Assembly (NCBI GenBank): GCA_002696645.1
Contig: NZSA01000023.1
Location: 32,615-96,614, forward strand
From: Rhodospirillales bacterium
GTDB taxonomy: Bacteria; Pseudomonadota; Alphaproteobacteria; UBA8366; Aestuariispiraceae
Direction of reading: 5' to 3'
Length of the DNA stretch: 64,000 bases
Shown: positions 58,089-64,000 of the stretch, in pieces
Layout of the letters: each line of letters opens with the position of its first letter
Position numbering within the stretch: the stretch's first letter is position 1
Made by a program: the position numbers and the translations under genes
Notes under the pieces: model-generated
Told to the model about the DNA's origin: nothing
The model's database searches: none
What the model saw: the letters and a program-made list of their open reading frames with translations, nothing else

Positions 58089-59581
58089 ACGGTCAGCCCT
58101 CCTGCGCCTGTTCCATGACTATCACGATCTGGAACCAAATCAAATTTGGGCGTCACCATGAAATCCACCCGCCCTGTCAGTCCTAATGCGGTTATAGTAT
58201 CCGCGAATAGATCACGAATATCCTCTCGCCCTTCCGGGGGCAGGGGGCGTTGGGTGCGCACCATCAGGTCTACCTGACCTTCCCGCGCCAGACCATCCAA
58301 TTGAATGGGTCCCAGGCGGCTGAAATCGGCTTCAATCACAAATCGTTTAGGTTGCTTGCCGTCTCCCGTATTGCCCTCATCACTGTCTTTGTCGGGTCTG
58401 TCGCGGATATACAGGCGGATCTGTTCAACCTGACCATTGCTCATGAAGGGTAATGTGCTGACGCGCCAATCCTGTCCTGCGGAATCGCTGGCGCGGCCCT
58501 GGCTTTGCGCCATATCACGATCCAACCGGGACAGCGTGCCGGACTTACCGCTGTCAGCGGCTTTCAGGCTGCGGGCGATATCACTGCCCAGCCATTTATC
58601 CGCCCCGCCCTGTCGCAAAGTGCCCGCCAGAAAGGCAACCGCCAGGCCTAATTGTCCGTTGGGCTGTGGTATCAGGGATTGCGTCAGGCGTTGGGCGGCG
58701 GTGGGATCGGTGCTGCGCAACAAAGTGATGGCATCCTGTAGGGCCTGAAACCGCATTCCGCCCTGGTCGATGCTGGCAAGTCCGGGGGCAGGCAGTCTGG
58801 GTGCGCCCACCATATCCAGCATCAACTGTGTTCCAGCGGGGGGAGAATTGGGCAGCGATATGGAAACTGTACCAGCGGGGCTTTGAACCAGGGTGGTGCC
58901 GCCGCTGGATTGTCCGGTAACAGTGCCGGTGAAGCTTGTCGTTGTTGCGGTACCCGTCAGTGCCTGTCCCTGGGGGGCAATGCCCAGAACCCGCAATTGA
59001 ACAACGGTCCCGTTGGGTAAGGCGGGTGTGACTGGCGCGGGTGCTCCTTGTGGTGCGGGGGCTGGGCCGGGTGTTTGTCCGGACGCCGCGGTTGCCTGCA
59101 CCGTTGATTGCCCACTTATCGCGGATGGCACAATAGTTCCTGTCAGTACGGACCCTTGTGTCAGGCTGGTTACGACGGCGGGTTGTGGAACGGTCTGTGC
59201 GGGGGCAGTGCCCGCCTGGGACGTGGCAGTCTGTTGTTGCCCGCCTGCCGTGGCGGTGGCGCTTCCGGACTGTGGCTGCAGGGTTAAGGTTGCCGGCGTG
59301 CCCAGGGATTGCAAGGCCATGGCAAGACTGGTCCCCGTTGGCAGGGCAAGGCTGCTTTGCACCGTCAGGGTTTGTCCCGATTGTGTTGTCAGGGTCAACT
59401 GACCCGGTTCAGGTCTGGCCGTGACTTGTGCTGCAATGCTGCCGCCATTCTGCAAGCTTTGCAGCAAGGCCGGGGGGATGCTTGGTATCGTGGCCGTACC
59501 TGACGGAAGTGGCGTCGCAGGGGCGGCGCCAGCCGTGCTGACAGGGACGGATCCCGCAGGAGGCGTTGTCGGTGTCTGCAT
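58085..59581 (-). CDS. fliK: Flagellar hook-length control protein FliK
   Basis: The 498-aa protein has a long Thr/Pro/Gln/Ala-rich, likely unfolded N-terminal ruler (about residues 1-270) and a compact C-terminal domain. The C-terminus (RFVIEADFSRLGPIQLDGLAREGQVDLMVRTQRPLPPEGREDIRDLFADTITALGLTG) matches the Flg_hook/FliK domain that switches export specificity. The ATG at 59581 is preferred; a TTG at 59686 would precede the predicted sigma-54 start site. The next gene overlaps by 4 bp. Confidence 0.8.
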   Translation of the reverse strand: MQTPTTPPAGSVPVSTAGAAPATPLPSGTATIPSIPPALLQSLQNGGSIAAQVTARPEPGQLTLTTQSGQTLTVQSSLALPTGTSLAMALQSLGTPATLTLQPQSGSATATAGGQQQTATSQAGTAPAQTVPQPAVVTSLTQGSVLTGTIVPSAISGQSTVQATAASGQTPGPAPAPQGAPAPVTPALPNGTVVQLRVLGIAPQGQALTGTATTTSFTGTVTGQSSGGTTLVQSPAGTVSISLPNSPPAGTQLMLDMVGAPRLPAPGLASIDQGGMRFQALQDAITLLRSTDPTAAQRLTQSLIPQPNGQLGLAVAFLAGTLRQGGADKWLGSDIARSLKAADSGKSGTLSRLDRDMAQSQGRASDSAGQDWRVSTLPFMSNGQVEQIRLYIRDRPDKDSDEGNTGDGKQPKRFVIEADFSRLGPIQLDGLAREGQVDLMVRTQRPLPPEGREDIRDLFADTITALGLTGRVDFMVTPKFDLVPDRDSHGTGAGGLTV

Positions 59582-59688
59582 CTTTCGTCCAGCCGGTTCT
59601 CCGGCCGCCCTTCTGATGTCCAAGTGTATCACAGGATCCGGGTTGTGTCCGTTCTGACCCAAATGCCCAGATTTAATAGAATGCAATA

Positions 59689-59704
59689 CGCAATATTCAG
59701 GCCA
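59689..59704 (-). promoter_or_regulatory. Candidate sigma-54 promoter of fliK
   Basis: On the minus strand TGGCCTGAATATTGCG has GG and GC exactly 12 bp apart, as required for -24/-12 elements (TGGCACG-N4-TTGCW). Transcription would start near 59678, about 97 nt before the fliK ATG. The sigma-54 activator FlbD is encoded at 63687, and flagellar genes of this class commonly use it. Confidence 0.5.
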
Positions 59705-59736
59705 TTTGGCCCTTCATAAAGGAACAGAAAACGGAA

Positions 59737-60489
59737 TCAGTATAGATTGCGGGCGATTGCCTCTACATCTGTTGCCGCCTCTGATGTCGGGGACCGCGTG
59801 ATCAGCGGTTGCTGAGCGCGAATGGCCTCTCGCACGCGGGGGTCCCGACGGACAATCCCGGCCAGACCTGGCGTGCGCTTCAGGAAGCCCTGACAGGATT
59901 TCGCAAGCGTGTCATACGTCTTGCGCCCCCGATTGACGCTTTCTGCGGCATTTACGACAACCTGGATATCCATGCCTGGATGGCTGGCCCAGCCCAGCTT
60001 TATAAAGGCATAGCCATCCGTCAGGGAGGTTGGTTCATCATTCACCAACAGCATCACCCGGGACGCCTGTGCGGCCAACATCTGTACGGTCTTATCCACG
60101 CCTGCCCCCAGATCAATCAGGACATGTTGATAACTGCCGGCCAGCGCAGTCAGTTCACGCCCGACCCGTTCAATGCGGGGCGGGGGCAGGGTCGCCAGGC
60201 TGCCGCTGCCGCTGCGCCCGGCCAGAACATCAAAATTGCCTTCCGGGAATCGTTCCACGCATTGGCTCATCCGGGCCTTGCCGGCGATGGCCTGGCCAAG
60301 GTCATGTTTCGGCATCAGGCCCAGTTGGATATCAATATTAGCGAGGCCAAGATCGCCATCGAATAACAGAACCTTACGGCCAGCGCGGGCCAGGGCATGG
60401 GCCAGGGTGATGGCAAACCAGGTCTTTCCTACCCCACCTTTGCCGGATGCGATAGCGATCAGATTGTTGGTGGGCCCTTCAGCCGTCAT
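59737..60489 (-). CDS. flhG: MinD-like ATPase regulating flagellar number (FlhG)
   Basis: The 250-aa protein has a deviant Walker A (ASGKGGVGKTWFAITLA), FDGDLGLANIDIQLG, IDLGAGVDKTVQML and VVVNAAESVNRGRKTYDTL, as in FlhG/YlxH/MinD. FlhG antagonises FlhF and limits flagellar placement and number. Compared with typical FlhG it lacks an extended N-terminal DQAxxLR activation motif; the sequence starts MTAEGPTNN. It overlaps the flhF stop by 4 bp. Confidence 0.88.
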   Translation of the reverse strand: MTAEGPTNNLIAIASGKGGVGKTWFAITLAHALARAGRKVLLFDGDLGLANIDIQLGLMPKHDLGQAIAGKARMSQCVERFPEGNFDVLAGRSGSGSLATLPPPRIERVGRELTALAGSYQHVLIDLGAGVDKTVQMLAAQASRVMLLVNDEPTSLTDGYAFIKLGWASHPGMDIQVVVNAAESVNRGRKTYDTLAKSCQGFLKRTPGLAGIVRRDPRVREAIRAQQPLITRSPTSEAATDVEAIARNLY

Positions 60490-61469
60490 GATGCGCGCAC
60501 TCCTTTGTCGCGGACATCCACTTTCTCCTTAGCCTCGTTCGGTAACAAAAGGCGCGCCAGCATGGTTGGATCCAAAGGGGTTAGCCCGGCCCCGATTTCC
60601 GGCGCCATGGATACATCGGTCAGGCTTATCCCGGCGGCATATGCGGCCGATAGAACTGACCCTAATTTCTTTGCCATATCCAGACCGGTTGTTAACAAAG
60701 TGGTGGGGCCAACCGGGCGAAATGCTTCTGCCAGGTCGGCGGCTTCCTGCGCATCGCGACCGGCGGTCAGAACCAGCACGGTCAGGGGCTTGCCAGCCTC
60801 TGCCAATTCCACCAGATGGGCCAGATCCTTCATATTGTATGGGTTGGTTCCCGGTGTGTCGATCACGACCATTTCCTTGCGCTTTATATGTGTCAGGATC
60901 GATCCCAGCGCCTCTGCGTTCGGTGCTTCATAAAAGGTCGCATCCAGCCGTTCCGCATAGGCACGCAATTGGTCGATTGCGGTGACGCGCACGGGATCCG
61001 CCGCCACAAGGTTGATGTCGAACCCCTCTGCCAGCGCGGCGCGGGCGGCGATTTTGGCGCAACTGACCGTTTTGCCAACCCCAGGCGGCCCGATCAGCAT
61101 GATGGGCGCATCCCCTGGGCGTTGCGGCAGGGCGGCGAAGGTGAAAACCCGCGCCAGGGCGTTTGCCAGAACGTCGGTCGGGCTGCTGTCTGTACCATCG
61201 GTCGCGGCGTCGATCAGCCGATCAATCAGGGGGTTAGGCACCCCGTGCTGTTCCAGGGCTTTGGTCAGATATTCCAGGGTTTCTTCTGAGGCACCATCAC
61301 TGAAAAAGTCAAAATTCTGTTCGTCGGGATCAATCGCCGCGGTAACCCTTGCGCCCCGACTGGCGTCATCCTCGTGGGTTGCCACAATAATGGCATGGGA
61401 CCCCAATGTCTGGCGCACAAGTTCCAATGCGCCAGCAAGTGTCTCTGCGTGAAAGGTCTTAAGTCTCAT
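60486..61469 (-). CDS. flhF: SRP-type GTPase FlhF
   Basis: The 327-aa protein carries an N-terminal segment RLKTFHAETLAGALELVRQTLGSHAIIVATHED, shared by FlhF proteins, and a G domain with MLIGPPGVGKTVSCAKIAA (near residue 125), NLVAADPVRVTAIDQL, VVIDTPGTNPYN and VLTAGRDAQEAADLAEAF. The P-loop reads GPPGVGKTV rather than the usual GPTGVGKTT. FlhF sets the flagellar pole and assists FlhA insertion. It lies 21 bp downstream of flhA and overlaps flhG. Confidence 0.9.
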   Translation of the reverse strand: MRLKTFHAETLAGALELVRQTLGSHAIIVATHEDDASRGARVTAAIDPDEQNFDFFSDGASEETLEYLTKALEQHGVPNPLIDRLIDAATDGTDSSPTDVLANALARVFTFAALPQRPGDAPIMLIGPPGVGKTVSCAKIAARAALAEGFDINLVAADPVRVTAIDQLRAYAERLDATFYEAPNAEALGSILTHIKRKEMVVIDTPGTNPYNMKDLAHLVELAEAGKPLTVLVLTAGRDAQEAADLAEAFRPVGPTTLLTTGLDMAKKLGSVLSAAYAAGISLTDVSMAPEIGAGLTPLDPTMLARLLLPNEAKEKVDVRDKGVRAS

Positions 61470-61490
61470 AGACTACACATACCGTTTCAC

Positions 61491-63620
61491 TTAAATTTGG
61501 TCCACCGTCTTGATCTTGGCCTTGGGGTGGATTTCGTTTTGGCTGATCACAACCGTAACCGGACGGAACCGTTCAATAACGGATCGGACAAAGGGCCGAA
61601 TGGGCGGGCTGACCAACAGGGCAGGGGTTTCGCCCTGCATGGCCTGGCGCTCAAAAACGGTTCGGACTTGATTGATAAAGTCCTGCAGTTTTGATGGTGC
61701 CATTGCCAACTGGCGCTCTTCGCCCTGTCCGACGATGCTCTCCTGAAAGCTCTGTTCCCAGGCGGGCGACAGGGTGACCAGAGCGACAAAGCCGGAGCTG
61801 TTGGTGTTGTTGTCTGATATCTGGCGCGCCAGCCGTGATCGCACATGTTCCGTGATCTGCGTCAGGTTGCGGGTATAGCCAACGGCCTCTGCAACGCCTT
61901 CCAGAATTGTTGGCAGGTCGCGGATGGAGACCCGTTCCGTCAACAGGTTTTGCAGCACGCGCTGTACAGCCCCCATGCTGATGGCGGTGGGGATCAGGTC
62001 GGATACCAGTTTCTGCTGGCCCTGCGGCAGTTCGTCCAACAGCTTCTGTGTCTCTGCATAGGACAACAGTTCGGACATATGGTCCTTGATGATCTCCGTC
62101 AGATGCGTGGTGATGACGGTCGCGCTGTCGACGACAGTATAGCCGCGGAACATCGCTTCTTCCCGCTGATTGTCCTGAATCCAAACGGCGGGCAGGCCAA
62201 AGGTTGGTTCCACGGTTGCTTCACCGGGCAGGGAAATCTTCTCCCCGCGCGGATCCATACATAGCTGCATCGCGGGGCGCAGGTCACCGCGTCCAGCCTC
62301 AATCTCTTTAACCCGGATGATATAAGTGTTGGCCGGCAGTTGCAGGTTATCCTGTATGCGAACAGCGGGCATGACGAATCCAAGGTCTGACGCCAGTTGA
62401 CGGCGCAGCGCCTTGATCTGGTCCGTCAGTTTATGTTCCTGCGACGCATTGATCAGGGGCAGCAGGCCATAACCCAATTCAAGCCGTATCAAATCGATTT
62501 GCAGGGCTGAAGAGATCGGCTCGTCCTTGGGCACGGCTTCCGATGCGGCTTCTTCATCCAGGATGCGGGATTCTTCGTCCAGTTTCTTCTTCGCATTGGC
62601 TTGGGAAACCATGAAGGCGGCGGTCCCTGCCAGTGCGGCCATCGTCAGGAAGGGCCAGGCGGGGATACCAGGGATCATCGCCATCAATGTCAGCAGCGCC
62701 GCCGCGATCCCCAGCGCGCTGGGATAGCCGGATAACTGACCAAATAAGGCCTTGTCGGTTGCGCCGGTGACGCCCGCCTTGGTGACCAGCATACCGGCGG
62801 CCACGGATACGATCAGGGCGGGGATCTGGCTGACCAGACCATCACCGATGGTCAGCAGCGTATAATTTTCCGCAGCATCAGCCATGGACATGTCGCGCTG
62901 GACCACACCAATAATGATCCCGCCGATAATATTGATAAATGTGATCAGGATCCCGGCAATGGCATCGCCGCGCACAAATTTGGACGCACCATCCATCGCC
63001 CCAAAGAAGGAACTTTCGCTTTCCAGGTCTTTACGCCGTTGGCGCGCCTGATCTTCATTCACCAGGCCAGCAGATAAATCGGCATCAATCGCCATTTGTT
63101 TGCCGGGCATGGCGTCCAGGGTGAAGCGGGCGGCGACTTCCGCGATACGCCCGGCACCCTTGGTGATAACGATGAAGTTGATCAAAACCAGGATGGAGAA
63201 GACGATTACCCCGATGACATAGTTACCGCCAGCGACAAAGCCGCCAAATGCTTCGATCACCTGACCGGCGGCATTGGTGCCGGTATGTCCTTCCGACAGG
63301 ATCAAACGCGTGGACGCGACGTTCAGCCCCAGTCTCAACATCGTGGAAATCAACAGGATTGTTGGAAAACTGGTCAGTTCCAGCGGGCTTTGAATAAAGA
63401 CAACGGTCATCAGGATGACCACGGCCAGAGTAATTGAAATCGTCAGGGACAGATCCAACAACCACGTTGGCAAGGGGATCAGCAACAGCACCAGAATGGC
63501 CATGATGCCGATGGGCAGGAACAGTTCCGGGCTGGTCATACCCGCACGAATGCGGCGCCCGGTGACGCTGTTAAATCCCGTTGTTCCGGGCGTCTTTTCT
63601 GTCCCTTCCGTCTGCGACAT
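61491..63620 (-). CDS. flhA: Flagellar export gate protein FlhA
   Basis: At 709 aa this is a full-length export-gate subunit. Eight membrane segments lie in the first about 330 residues, including PTWLLDLSLTISITLAVVILMTVVFIQSP, the FHIPEP-region FPTILLISTMLRLGLNVASTRLIL and RFTLDAMPGKQMAIDADLSAGLV (cytoplasmic loop Asp/Lys). The C-terminal cytoplasmic domain binds FliI/FliJ and substrate chaperones. The ATG has AAGGAG about 12 nt upstream, a longer gap than usual. A 7-bp hairpin lies between it and flbD. Confidence 0.95.
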   Translation of the reverse strand: MSQTEGTEKTPGTTGFNSVTGRRIRAGMTSPELFLPIGIMAILVLLLIPLPTWLLDLSLTISITLAVVILMTVVFIQSPLELTSFPTILLISTMLRLGLNVASTRLILSEGHTGTNAAGQVIEAFGGFVAGGNYVIGVIVFSILVLINFIVITKGAGRIAEVAARFTLDAMPGKQMAIDADLSAGLVNEDQARQRRKDLESESSFFGAMDGASKFVRGDAIAGILITFINIIGGIIIGVVQRDMSMADAAENYTLLTIGDGLVSQIPALIVSVAAGMLVTKAGVTGATDKALFGQLSGYPSALGIAAALLTLMAMIPGIPAWPFLTMAALAGTAAFMVSQANAKKKLDEESRILDEEAASEAVPKDEPISSALQIDLIRLELGYGLLPLINASQEHKLTDQIKALRRQLASDLGFVMPAVRIQDNLQLPANTYIIRVKEIEAGRGDLRPAMQLCMDPRGEKISLPGEATVEPTFGLPAVWIQDNQREEAMFRGYTVVDSATVITTHLTEIIKDHMSELLSYAETQKLLDELPQGQQKLVSDLIPTAISMGAVQRVLQNLLTERVSIRDLPTILEGVAEAVGYTRNLTQITEHVRSRLARQISDNNTNSSGFVALVTLSPAWEQSFQESIVGQGEERQLAMAPSKLQDFINQVRTVFERQAMQGETPALLVSPPIRPFVRSVIERFRPVTVVISQNEIHPKAKIKTVDQI

Positions 63621-63653
63621 GGCTATTAGCCACTCCTTATGACGTCACACCCG

Positions 63654-63670
63654 GTGGCGGAAACCGCCAC
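63654..63670. other. Perfect hairpin between flbD and flhA
   Basis: GTGGCGG-AAA-CCGCCAC is a perfect 7-3-7 inverted repeat in the 66-bp gap. On the minus transcript no T-run follows, so it may act as an RNA processing or stability element rather than a terminator. Confidence 0.4.
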
Positions 63671-63686
63671 GCATTCACCACGTCTG

Positions 63687-64000
63687 TCACGATTCGCCGG
63701 GCGCGGGGACGGCGTATCCTTCTTCGGAATATTGTTTCAGCTTATTGCGCAATGTCCGGATTGAAATGCCCAGGATATTGGCCGCATGGGTGCGGTTGCC
63801 AAGATAATGGCCCAGCGTATCGATGATCAGGTCCCGCTCCACATCCGCGACGGTGCGCCCAACCATTGCGCCTCCCGCTTGTTCCTTGCCTGCTTGGTCC
63901 TTGCTGGCATGGCTTTGATCCTCTGCCCCAGAAGGCAGCGGTGACATCGGGGCCGCAGGGGCTGGGGCAGGAGAGGACGGGGCAGGCGACATAGCGGGCG
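63687..64000 (-). CDS. flbD: C-terminal part of FlbD-type sigma-54 activator (runs off right edge)
   Basis: The frame is open to the right edge, so only the last about 104 residues are present. The end is the Fis-type DNA-binding helix region MVGRTVADVERDLIIDTLGHYLGNRTHAANILGISIRTLRNKLKQYSEEGYAVPAP, matching the C-terminus of Caulobacter FlbD. Before it is a Pro/Ala/Ser-rich linker. An in-frame ATG at 63992 is unlikely to be the real start because receiver and AAA+ domains should lie upstream. FlbD activates late flagellar genes with sigma-54. Confidence 0.85.
   Translation of the reverse strand, partial: PAMSPAPSSPAPAPAAPMSPLPSGAEDQSHASKDQAGKEQAGGAMVGRTVADVERDLIIDTLGHYLGNRTHAANILGISIRTLRNKLKQYSEEGYAVPAPGES

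Noticed and set aside
1-64000. CRISPR arrays, insertion sequences, prophage or tRNA genes
   Set aside because: No regularly spaced repeats, transposase, integrase, attachment duplication or tRNA-like cloverleaf was seen in the gaps between genes.

Overview
The window looks like chromosomal DNA of a motile, free-living alphaproteobacterium, probably on the Rhodospirillales side of the class. The evidence is a canonical CtrA regulator divergent from fliI, a FlbD-type flagellar regulator, the fliK/flhG/flhF/flhA block, TamA/TamB, class Ia NrdB with NrdR boxes, and moderately G+C-rich coding DNA. No species can be named from the sequence. No rRNA, tRNA, CRISPR array, insertion sequence or prophage was recognised. 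Most of the window is dense core-genome DNA with many 4-bp start/stop overlaps.

Layout. 1-5.3 kb: a copper module. copA and a cueR-like regulator diverge across two matching MerR-type operators. The cueR side continues, without a visible terminator, into a cytochrome c, an acetolactate-synthase-type TPP enzyme and an HdeA-like secreted protein cut by the window edge. 5.3-8.8 kb: a MAPEG protein, then a dimethylglycine/sarcosine dehydrogenase-like flavoprotein overlapping its TetR regulator. 8.9-12.2 kb: rluB-rsmD-bluB-yqaA, divergent from tadA. 12.2-17.3 kb: a 498-bp non-coding stretch, an M48 lipoprotein protease, a divergent DUF4198/HupE pair (possible metal uptake) and an Ada-type methyltransferase. 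17.4-25.2 kb: an MFS exporter, several poorly known proteins and two glycosyltransferases. 25.4-27.9 kb: thrS-infC, with infC read from a non-canonical ATA start. 28-33 kb: a two-component system divergent from a PepSY, cytochrome b561 and LTA-synthase-like operon. 33.1-38.3 kb: a complete livGFHMK-type ABC importer. 38.4-45.6 kb: a ferritin-like protein, tamA and tamB. 45.6-49.9 kb: a GNAT/aminotransferase pair, a three-gene cassette of unknown function, nrdB and a gamma-carbonic-anhydrase-like protein. 49.9-54.4 kb: a lone hydantoinase A subunit, a hemerythrin, an M15-like protein and an AstE/AspA-type deacylase. 54.4-64 kb: ctrA and flagellar genes, including a QueF-like T-fold protein overlapping fliK.

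The functional themes are copper handling, envelope biogenesis (TamAB, M48, LTA-like enzyme, glycosyltransferases), translation and RNA modification (ThrS, IF3, RluB, RsmD, TadA), amino-acid/urea import, dNTP synthesis and flagellar assembly. The least explained parts are the copper-controlled cytochrome/ALS/HdeA gene string, the three-gene cassette at 47.05-48.08 kb, the QueF-like and SpoIIAA-like genes in the flagellar cluster, and the composite NrdR/DnaA-box region upstream of nrdB.
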